Notes under the pieces: model-generated | What the model was told of the DNA's origin: nothing | What the model saw: the letters and a program-made list of their open reading frames with translations, nothing else | Databases searched by the model: none | In this document: piece by piece, positions 58,401-64,000 of the stretch | Position numbering within the stretch: the first letter of the stretch is position 1 | Layout of the letters: the number at the start of each line of letters is the position of its first letter | Source of the DNA: Kineosporia babensis | Lineage (GTDB): Bacteria > Actinomycetota > Actinomycetes > Actinomycetales > Kineosporiaceae | Length of the DNA: 64,000 bases | Assembly (NCBI RefSeq): GCF_021129305.1 | Contig: NZ_JAJOMB010000014.1 | Span: 177,362 to 241,361, forward strand | Reading direction: 5' to 3' | Position numbers and translations under genes: made by a program

Positions 58401-61400
58401 CGCGGTAGCGCTGACCGACGACGCGGGCCAGAGCCTGACCTACGCCGAACTGGATGCGCGCTCGGGTGCGGTGCAGCGGGCTCTGATCGAGCGCGGGGTT
58501 CAGGTCGGGGATCGGGTGGCGGTCATGCTGCCGCGCTCGGTCGATCTGGTGGTGGCGCTAGCCGGCGTGGTGCGGGCCGGGGCTGCCTATGTGCCAATCG
58601 ATCCGCAGCATCCTTTGGAGCGGGTGCAGAGCATTTTTGAGGACGCTGCGCCTTCCGTGCTCGTGACCGACCGCGACGATTTCTCCTGGCCAGTACTGCA
58701 AATGGCAGACGTGTCGGCCGGGGAAGCGCTCGCGTTGGCCCGCCCGGTCACACCCGAAGATCCGCTGTACGTCATCTTCACCTCGGGTACCACCGGTCGG
58801 CCCAAGGGTGTGCAGGTTCCGCACCGGGCCATTCTCAACCGGCTGGGCTGGGGTGCACGCAACTTCCCGTTCACGGTCGGTGAGACCGCCCTGCTGAAGA
58901 CACCTTTCACCTTCGACGTGTCCGTGCCGGAGATCTTCGGGCCGCTGACCTCGGGCGGGCGGCTGCACGTGGCCGCCGACGGGCGCCACGGCGACCCGGT
59001 CTACCTGCGGGACGCGGTGCGCGAGCACGGCGTGAACCGGGTCAACTTCGTGCCGTCGATGGGCGCGGCCTTCGTCGAGAACGCCGGCGCCGGGCTGGAC
59101 TCGCTCGCCGTGACGATGCTGGCCGGTGAAGCCTTCCCGACCACTCTGGGCCAGGCGTTCTCGGCCGCGGTGCCCGGCCAGGTCGTCAACATCTACGGCC
59201 CGACCGAGACCGGCGAGATCACCTTCCACACCTTCGACCCGGCCGCCGAGCACGCCACGCCCACCGTGCCGATCGGGGTGCCGCTGGACAACACCAGCGC
59301 CCGGGTGCTCGACGCCTGGCTGCGCCCAGTGGCTCCTGGCCTGGTGGGTGAGCTGTACCTGGGCGGGCATCAGCTGGCGCAGGGCTACGCCGGCCGCTTC
59401 GCGCTCACCGCCGAGCGTTTCGTGGCCGCCGACGACGGAACCCGGATGTACCGGACCGGTGACCTGGTGCGCTGGAACGAGTCCGGGCAGCTGGAGTACC
59501 TGGGCCGGGTCGACGACCAGGTGAAGATCCGCGGCTTCCGGATCGAGCCGGACGAGATCCGCGCCGTGCTCGAGGCCCATCCGGCGGTGACCGGCGCCGC
59601 CGTGCTGGCGTTGGCGCACCCGGCCGGCGGGCACTTCCTCGCCGCCTACCTGACCGCGCAGCCCGGCCTTGAACTCGACCAGGTGAAGGCATTCGCGGCC
59701 GATCGCCTGCCCGACTACATGGTCCCGGCCACCTTCACGGTGCTCGAGCGTTTCCCCACCACCGCCAACGGCAAGCTCGACAGCCGGGCCCTGCCCACCC
59801 CTGACCTGTCCGCGCTCAGTGCCGGTGGCCGGGCTCCCGAGACCGAGGCTGAACTCGCGGTGGCCAAGGTCTTCCGCGAAGTGCTGGCCCTGCCCGAGCA
59901 GGTTTCCCTCACCGCCGAGGACGACTTCTTCGCCGTCGGTGGCCATTCGCTCCTGGCCACGCGCGCCGTTGCCCTGCTGAACGCCGCCCACGCCGCCGAA
60001 CTCACCCTGCGCGACATCTTCGACACGCCGACCGTCGCCGGTCTGGCCCGCGCCGTGGAGGCGGCCCAGTCCACCACGCTGCCCGCCATCGGTGAGATCG
60101 CTCGCCCGGCTGAGCTTCCCGCGTCCTTCGGCCAGCAGTCCTTGTGGCTGATCGACCAGCTCGGTGGTCCTGGATCGCGTTACGTGGTCCCGGCCGTGGT
60201 GCGGCTTTCCGGTGATCTCGATGCTGAGGCTCTGGCCGAGGCGCTGCGGGACGTGGTGGTTCGGCACGAGTCGCTGCGCACCTTGCTGGTCGACAATCCT
60301 GGACGTCTCCGGCAGGTTGTGATCCCGGCCGACGAGGCGCGCGCGGGGCTGGCTCTTGCGGTTGAAGACCTGACCACTGCCGATGCTGAAGCTGTCGACG
60401 CTCGGGTGGCCGCCCTCGTCCATAAGCCGTTCGATCTGGCCCAGGACATTCCCGTGCGGGCCGGCCTGTTGCGGGTGCGGGACTCTGCGTGGGTTCTGGT
60501 GCTGGTCATGCACCACCACGCGGTGGACGAGTGGTCCATGCCGACGCTGTTCGCCGACCTCTCGGAGGCCTACGCTGCACGACGCCGTGGCGAAGTGCCG
60601 TTCTCAGAGGGCATTTCGGTGCAGTATGCTGATTACGCGATCTGGCAGCGGGCCGTTCTGGGTACGGCGGATGAGCCGGGATCGCGCTTGGCGCAAGGGC
60701 TGGAGTACTGGCGGCGGGTGCTCGACGAAGCGCCCGAAGAGTCCACGATCTCGTTGGTGCGGCCGCGGCCGGCTGCGCCTACCTACCGGGGGATCGACCT
60801 GACGTTCGGCATTGATGCCGACGTGGTGGCGGGGCTGCGACAGGTGTGTTCGGCGCAGGGCATCAGCATGTTCACGCTGGTGCATGCGGCTACTGCGCTG
60901 ACGGCTGCGGGGATGGGGGCCGGTCCCGATGTGGTGATCGGGTCTCCGGTCGGCGGGCGTACTGCGGACGGGCTCGGCGATGTGGTGGGGTATTTCGTCA
61001 ACACCCTGCCGCTGCGGCATCGGCTGGACCCGGCTGAGCGGGTCTCGGAGCTGCTGGCCCGTACCCGGCAGGTGGTGCTGGACGGGTTCGCGCATCAGGA
61101 CGTGCCGTTCGAGGAGATCACGCGGGCGGTGGGGGTTGATCGTTCCGGCGGCCGTAACCCGATCTACCAGATTCTGCTGACCCATCACGTGGGTGGCGTG
61201 GGCAGCGGTCTGGCGCTGGAAGGGCTGGAGTGCTCGGTTGCCCCGGCCGGCCTGGGCGCGGCCAAGGCTGATCTGGAGCTGGACGTAGAGGACGTGGCTG
61301 GTGGGCTGAACTGTCTGCTGACGGTTTCTGCGGATGTGCTGGATGCGGGCGCTGCCCGGAGGTTTGCGGCGGCCTTCCGCGGGGTGCTGGCTGTTCTTGC

Positions 61401-64000
61401 CGGTGGCGAGAACCCACGGCTGGCGCAGATCGCTTTGACCGAGGCATGGGATCCGGTGGCGAGGACCGCCGACCAATCTGTACCGGGTTCGCAGTTGCCC
61501 GGCCGGCTGGCCAGCATCCCCGGTGCGGTGCCTTCCGAGGTAGGTGCCGCAACTGCTGCGGCCGCTACGGGTGTGGTGCCTTCTGCAGAAGGTTCTGCCG
61601 CGGATGGCATCGCACCGTATGCCGCGCTGCCCGGGTTGGACGCCAGTGTTGGTGAGGGCACGCTGTACGCCTTGCTGGGCGGGATGAGTTCGGCGGCGCA
61701 GGCTGTGGTCGCAGACAACGGTGTTGGCCTGACCTACGCCGAGCTGGATGTTCGGGCCAATGTGCTGGCCCGGGTGCTGGTCGAGCGCGGTGTTCGGGTC
61801 GGCGATCGGGTGGCGGTGGCGCTGCCTCGCTCGCTCGAGCAGGTGGTGGCGTTGGTGGCGGTGGTGCGGGCCGGAGCTGCCTTCGTGCCGGTGGACACCG
61901 CGTACCCGGCCGGGCGGGTGCAGGCCATCGTCGAGGATGCGGCGCTGGCTCTGGTTGTGACCACGTCCGGCTTCGAGCAGTTGTTCGCCGGGGTCGAGCG
62001 AGTTCTCACCGATGAGGTCTTCGCCAAGGTCGACTCCTGCTCCACGGCGGATCTGGTGTTCTCCGGAGCGCCGGTGCTGGCCCGCCCGGTTTCACCGCAG
62101 GACGCGGCTTACGTGGTCTTCACGTCGGGCTCTACCGGTCGTCCGAAGGGGGTGGAGGTTTCTCACGCGGCGATCGTGAACGTGCTGCGCTGGCGGCAGA
62201 GCACCTTCCCGCTCAGCGCCGGTGACCGGGTGTTGCAGCGCAGCGCAGTCGGTTTCGATGTCGCGGTGCCGGAGATCTTCTGGCCGCTGGTGAACGGGGC
62301 CGCGGTGCGGGTGATCCGCGCCGACGGTGACAAGGACCTGGACTACCTCGGGCAGTTGCTGGTGCAGGAAGAGTTCGCCTACGCGGACTTCACCCCCACC
62401 CACCTTCAGGCCCTGGTGGATCAGGGTGCGCAGCTGAGCCGCTGGCGAGTGCGGCATCTGACCGTGGGCAGCGAGTTCGTGCCGGTGCGGGTGGCTGAGG
62501 CGCTGAACGCGGCCGGGCATGACGCTTGGAACCTGTACGGGCCGACCGAGGCTGCGGTCGAGGCGGTGGGTTTCCGGTTGGCCGGTTGGAACGCGGCGCC
62601 GGTCAAGACGGGTGCCGCGGGGCTGGTTCAGGCTGGGCCGGTTGAGTCGGGCGGCACGGGGCTGTTCGAGGCGGGTGCCGCGGGGCCGGTTGAGCCGGGT
62701 GCCGCTGGGTCAAATTCTGTGCCTGCCAGTACTTCTGGGGCAGGGGCCGAACTGAGCGGGGGCGTTGCCGGAATCCTGGCTGAGGTCGGCGTCGTGCCGA
62801 TCGGTGAGCCGCTGGCCCAGGTGCAGGCTCGGGTGCTGGACGAGTGGCTACGTCCGGTGCTGCCTGGCGTGGTCGGCGAGCTCTACCTGGGCGGTGTGCA
62901 GGTTGCTCAGGGGTACGTCGGCCACAGCGGCCTGACGGCGGAACGATTTATAGCAACGGACGCGGGGGAGCGGCTGTACCGGACCGGGGACTTGGTGCGG
63001 TGGAACCCGGACGGTCAGTTGGAGTATCTGGGCCGGGCGGACGACCAGGTCAAGATCCGGGGCTTCCGGATCGAGCTGGACGAGATCCGTCAGGTGCTGG
63101 AGCAGCAGGCAGGGGTCAGCGGTGCTGCGGTGGTGGCGCTGGATCACCCGGCGGGCGGGAAGTACCTCGCCGCGTACCTGACCGGCGGTGTAGAGCCGGA
63201 CGAGCTGCGGCGTCAGGTGGCGGCGGTCTTGCCGGAGTACATGGTGCCGACCACGTTCACCGTGCTCGCGACCTTCCCGCTGACCTCGCACGGCAAGCTG
63301 GACCGCCGGGCTCTGCCGCAGCCGGATCTGCAGGCCGGTGGTAAGGCTGCTCGAGTACCGCAGACCCGGGTGGAACTGGCCCTGGCCGAGGTGTTCGGGG
63401 AGGTGCTGCAGCTTTCCGAGGTGTCGGTGGAGGATGACTTCTTCCGGTTGGGCGGCCACTCGCTGCTGGCGGCCCGGGCGGTGGCGCGGGCGAACACCCG
63501 GTTGTCGGCGGGCCTGAACCTGCGGGACATCTTCGATCGGCCGACCGTGGCCGGGCTGGCCGAGCTGGTGTCCGCGTCGAGCACCGTGCGGGTGGGCGAT
63601 CTGCCCCGGCCCGAGGTGCTGCCGGTGTCGTTCGGTCAGCAGTCGTTGTGGCTGATCGAGCAGTTGGGTGGGCCTGGGTCGCGGTATGTGGTGCCGGCCG
63701 TGCTGCGGTTGCAGGGCGAGCTGGGCGAGTCCGCGCTGGATGCGGCGCTGGGCGATGTGGTGGCCCGGCACGAGGCGCTGCGGACGCTGATCGTGGAGCA
63801 GGACGGTCAGCTGAGCCAGGTCGTAGTGCCTGCACGAGACACGGCGGGAAGCTCCCCGGCCCAGCAGGCCCAGCAGGTCCAGCAGGTGGGGCAGGTCCAG
63901 CAGGTGGGGCAGGTCCAGCAGGTGGGGCAGGTCCAGCAGGTGGGGCAGGTCCAGCAGGTGGGGCAAGGCGAGCAGGGCGGGGAGGGGGGGGGGGGGGGGG
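52498..64000 (+). CDS. NRPS 2 (partial): C-A-T-E-C-A-T-C-A-T-C, first residue Ser-like
   Basis: At least 3834 residues are encoded, open to the end of the window. The start is ATG 52498 with GGAGGAG upstream. Domains are C0 (EntF-like, HHLLLDAYG at 133), A1 (about 435-945), T1 (Ser1000), E (1040-1480, HHLVVDGVS at 1180, FNYLGQF near 1403), C1 (DCL-like, LSALQQGLLFH, HHALADGWS at 1644), A2, T2 (Ser2484), C2 (HHHAVDEWS at 2672), A3, T3 (Ser3655) and a partial C3. The A1 code reads DAWHFSVVDK, near serine (DVWHxSLVDK). A2 reads DVPNMAIEIK and A3 DVPDLVLVEK; I assign neither. A Gly/Ala-rich insert interrupts A3. The 3' end carries an 18-bp repeat and a 17-G run. Confidence 0.93.
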   Translation, partial: MSGRLFPLSRAQRGVWAAQRLFPAATAFRIGQLLWLDGPIDAEALARAVQQAFSETDSLRARFTEVDGVGRQWIDRTASIETQIVREPADDETVRGRVRATYQVPVDVSEEGLSQSVLYRRQDDSWVWAFTTHHLLLDAYGLSLFTRRVAELYSAEQPTERWFGSWEDVAEAESTYQETVPQEWASVFAEAEPLGQGAETNPEELFSICEQKVQVPLAAETWKLLQDRARELRVNWAAYVTALWGLSSALTENRRELIVRVPLMMRENAAALRTPGMLVNTLPVVVELEGGSALGDVVQAVARQVRTVSRNRGLTEEQVARAWPGGELDYRALPQINVKAFDYTARFGAVAGRQETVNAGPVGRLDLTVYSDAVHGNRLELAGHESLIDARSLSDAAQRFAEFLAAVLHTDPATTVGELPIALTGHDRERLARWGNGAELDVPETTLDAWLQQQAKAMPDAMVLVGDDGPRLTSAEFDARVNALAQVLIERGVAVGDAVGVIMPRSVDLVVTLAAVIRAGGAWVPVDRSYPDDRVHYVFSDASVTAIVSNQETAQRDGLAGLAAEMVLLDDPAVAETMNQGRAEAPVRSRPVSPDDAAYYVYTSGTTGRPKGVRVTHRGIVNRLEWAVAVHGFGPGDRVLQKTPATFDACMWEFFVPLLVGGTVVVAKDEGHKDPEYLAEVIGRHQVTVTHFVPSMLQGFLASEPDPAALTSLRQVFVSGEAFPVPAATQALKLFAGARVDNVYGPTETTVDVTYLQLTEDPSASGLSVVPIGGAGPNIRVLVLDAWLRPVAPGVVGELYLGGVQVANGYVGRYGLTSERFVADPFSETGERLYRSGDLVRWNDSGQLEYLGRVDDQVKIRGFRIELDEIRSVLEAHPSVAAAAVVAMEHPAGGKFLAAYVIPAAEVEIEQLRAHAEVSLPDYMVPTTFTFLDSFPTNANGKLERRALPAPDLGADSAGGRQPQTRTEQVLAETFREVLQFAPERSLSVEDDFFRLGGDSILSIQVVSRARRAGITVTAAEVFTARTIAALARLADGRGESVAAGLIEQSESGLWPIAAAKVGLPGFESFSQSFTYVTPPELTEEVLGRILLRVLRHHPALTGRLTGDNRFEVRQARAAAFERIEVFGRWSEPEWIDQLRAMSAELSEDLDPARGVLWKAVWFTSETSDDGCGRLLLVVHHLVVDGVSWRLLGDDLRDAWADRPLLPTGTGLATWSQALAQRAADPDITAQSQYWTSVVGGVDPRLGERALDPEQDTYAAGGRLELTLPAELTRSILTDIPRALSAEIDDVLLGALTIAVGTLASRQEAGHRRVLIGLEGHGREETLVPGSDLSRTVGWFTSWYPVALSTDDIDPAAALNDPSAAAEAVLRVKEHLRAVPGRGMGYGLLAASLPAGTAPQIGFNYLGQFGADPQGVFGAAPEAPGLHAHTPHDLPRPAAIDINAAALGTELFASIDFADAVAASTVQQIKDAWIAALNSLATFAAGTGQPRRSPSDLTADGLDRQDIAEWENRYGAITDVLDLSALQQGLLFHSELSATDTATVDVYVTQTVRTFEGCLNVDRLNTAFQRAFQRHPALRSAFRTTSSGVGVAVVPAQVDFAVRVSDADAETTADEDRALPFDVTAAPLVRATLAEGHTLIVTVHHALADGWSATLFDHAVAQAYRDPNSVHGGDLAVHRAMARRPEPDPAPWLPVLADLDSPTLVAAAEQSGRAYPVPVDIELDAELLRRLTQQARDSGATLNAFVQAAWGITLAAVTGQGSVTFGTTASGRPAEIDGIEDTAGLFINTIPAVVRLFGADTLADVVGRIQQQNVSLLEHQDVPLPQLQRLAGHTPLFDTLVVFENYPFDHSSLENTYAQAGLSIVGTRLRDSTHYPLTVIVVPREQLLLRFLFADQVFSERQQALFVSLFTRVLQAYADGPHHAVGSLDLATEAQVQELDRWAHGASHDLAASSVGDLLAAQVARTPDAVALTDDAGQSLTYAELDARSGAVQRALIERGVQVGDRVAVMLPRSVDLVVALAGVVRAGAAYVPIDPQHPLERVQSIFEDAAPSVLVTDRDDFSWPVLQMADVSAGEALALARPVTPEDPLYVIFTSGTTGRPKGVQVPHRAILNRLGWGARNFPFTVGETALLKTPFTFDVSVPEIFGPLTSGGRLHVAADGRHGDPVYLRDAVREHGVNRVNFVPSMGAAFVENAGAGLDSLAVTMLAGEAFPTTLGQAFSAAVPGQVVNIYGPTETGEITFHTFDPAAEHATPTVPIGVPLDNTSARVLDAWLRPVAPGLVGELYLGGHQLAQGYAGRFALTAERFVAADDGTRMYRTGDLVRWNESGQLEYLGRVDDQVKIRGFRIEPDEIRAVLEAHPAVTGAAVLALAHPAGGHFLAAYLTAQPGLELDQVKAFAADRLPDYMVPATFTVLERFPTTANGKLDSRALPTPDLSALSAGGRAPETEAELAVAKVFREVLALPEQVSLTAEDDFFAVGGHSLLATRAVALLNAAHAAELTLRDIFDTPTVAGLARAVEAAQSTTLPAIGEIARPAELPASFGQQSLWLIDQLGGPGSRYVVPAVVRLSGDLDAEALAEALRDVVVRHESLRTLLVDNPGRLRQVVIPADEARAGLALAVEDLTTADAEAVDARVAALVHKPFDLAQDIPVRAGLLRVRDSAWVLVLVMHHHAVDEWSMPTLFADLSEAYAARRRGEVPFSEGISVQYADYAIWQRAVLGTADEPGSRLAQGLEYWRRVLDEAPEESTISLVRPRPAAPTYRGIDLTFGIDADVVAGLRQVCSAQGISMFTLVHAATALTAAGMGAGPDVVIGSPVGGRTADGLGDVVGYFVNTLPLRHRLDPAERVSELLARTRQVVLDGFAHQDVPFEEITRAVGVDRSGGRNPIYQILLTHHVGGVGSGLALEGLECSVAPAGLGAAKADLELDVEDVAGGLNCLLTVSADVLDAGAARRFAAAFRGVLAVLAGGENPRLAQIALTEAWDPVARTADQSVPGSQLPGRLASIPGAVPSEVGAATAAAATGVVPSAEGSAADGIAPYAALPGLDASVGEGTLYALLGGMSSAAQAVVADNGVGLTYAELDVRANVLARVLVERGVRVGDRVAVALPRSLEQVVALVAVVRAGAAFVPVDTAYPAGRVQAIVEDAALALVVTTSGFEQLFAGVERVLTDEVFAKVDSCSTADLVFSGAPVLARPVSPQDAAYVVFTSGSTGRPKGVEVSHAAIVNVLRWRQSTFPLSAGDRVLQRSAVGFDVAVPEIFWPLVNGAAVRVIRADGDKDLDYLGQLLVQEEFAYADFTPTHLQALVDQGAQLSRWRVRHLTVGSEFVPVRVAEALNAAGHDAWNLYGPTEAAVEAVGFRLAGWNAAPVKTGAAGLVQAGPVESGGTGLFEAGAAGPVEPGAAGSNSVPASTSGAGAELSGGVAGILAEVGVVPIGEPLAQVQARVLDEWLRPVLPGVVGELYLGGVQVAQGYVGHSGLTAERFIATDAGERLYRTGDLVRWNPDGQLEYLGRADDQVKIRGFRIELDEIRQVLEQQAGVSGAAVVALDHPAGGKYLAAYLTGGVEPDELRRQVAAVLPEYMVPTTFTVLATFPLTSHGKLDRRALPQPDLQAGGKAARVPQTRVELALAEVFGEVLQLSEVSVEDDFFRLGGHSLLAARAVARANTRLSAGLNLRDIFDRPTVAGLAELVSASSTVRVGDLPRPEVLPVSFGQQSLWLIEQLGGPGSRYVVPAVLRLQGELGESALDAALGDVVARHEALRTLIVEQDGQLSQVVVPARDTAGSSPAQQAQQVQQVGQVQQVGQVQQVGQVQQVGQVQQVGQGEQGGEGGGGG
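62590..62790 (+). other. Low-complexity insertion in NRPS 2 domain A3
   Basis: About 67 codons rich in Gly, Ala, Pro and Val (GAAGLVQAGPVESGGTG and similar) lie between the A5 motif (NLYGPTEAAVE) and the VPIGEPL segment, where other A domains here have about 10-20 residues. The core motifs on both sides are intact. Confidence 0.7.
63877..63966 (+). repeat. Five tandem 18-bp repeats
   Basis: The unit GTCCAGCAGGTGGGGCAG repeats five times without interruption; the last copy ends in A. In frame it encodes VQQVGQ repeats inside the N-terminal lobe of the last condensation domain, where sister domains have ordinary sequence. Confidence 0.85.
63984..64000. other. Poly-G run at the sequence end
   Basis: Seventeen consecutive G bases end the window, after GGGCGGGGA. 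A terminal homopolymer of G is typical of a read-end artefact at a contig edge. Confidence 0.7.

Noticed and set aside
63877..63966. CRISPR-like array
   Set aside because: The 18-bp units are contiguous with no spacers and stay in frame, so this is a simple tandem repeat.
42118..64000. Enterobactin/bacillibactin-type cluster
   Set aside because: EntE- and EntF-like parts are present, but the ligase pocket differs, NRPS 1 has beta-alanine-like codes, NRPS 2 has an epimerase and two unassigned modules, and no trilactone-forming thioesterase is seen.

Overview
The window is high-GC DNA with GTG starts, many 4-bp ATGA stop/start overlaps, Tat and lipoprotein signals, HutC/FadR/LacI regulators, an MbtH-like protein and an IdeR/DmdR-type iron box. 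This points to a filamentous or otherwise large-genome actinobacterium. A Kineosporiaceae-like host is possible, but that is an impression and not a demonstrated placement. The sequence ends inside an open reading frame with a 17-G run, which looks like a contig edge.

Left third (1-23.9 kb): carbohydrate catabolism. An AraC-type regulator tail (1-81) precedes a + strand operon: lipoprotein sugar-binding protein, two permeases, a DUF5107-TPR protein and a family 2 glycoside hydrolase, followed by a short SDR. A small secreted protein with three FG-GAP/VCBS repeats is convergent to these. A minus-strand operon (18.1 to 11.1 kb) encodes a HutC-type GntR regulator, a sugar-binding protein, two permeases, an enolase-superfamily sugar-acid dehydratase, an aldo/keto reductase and a Gfo/Idh oxidoreductase. 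The same TTGTAATKACA palindrome lies before the regulator gene and before the binding-protein gene. A LacI regulator, a Tat-exported amidohydrolase and a minus-strand ribokinase / RpiB / MHS-transporter operon follow.

Middle (24-39 kb): a + strand operon encodes a peptide/nickel-type ABC importer with a fused permease-ATPase, a CMD-domain protein, an AhpD-like protein with CPVC, and a Gfo/Idh oxidoreductase. It converges, with overlapping stop codons, on a FAD/NAD(P)-binding protein gene. Near-identical TGGMACGTGMCA palindromes lie before both outer promoters, which suggests one regulon. Next come a minus-strand FadR-type regulator / RraA-like / MFS operon, two gene remnants, a secreted tripeptidyl-aminopeptidase-like hydrolase and a DUF305 lipoprotein.

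Right third (39.6-64 kb): an iron-box-controlled NRPS locus. Gene order is MbtH-like, PanD (aspartate 1-decarboxylase), EntE-like aryl-AMP ligase with an altered acid pocket, a 3445-residue NRPS, and a second NRPS of at least 3834 residues that runs off the window. By eye, all three adenylation domains of the first NRPS share one code (VDTLVSFGDK) resembling the known beta-alanine code, which fits the neighbouring PanD: the cluster appears to make its own beta-alanine and use it three times. The second NRPS has a serine-like A domain followed by an epimerase, then two A domains whose codes I cannot assign. Its first condensation domain is EntF-like and intact, whereas the matching domain of the first NRPS has lost the catalytic His. 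A siderophore containing a beta-alanine triad is the most interesting candidate system here. No carrier for the ligase, no thioesterase and no aryl-acid biosynthesis genes are visible in the window.
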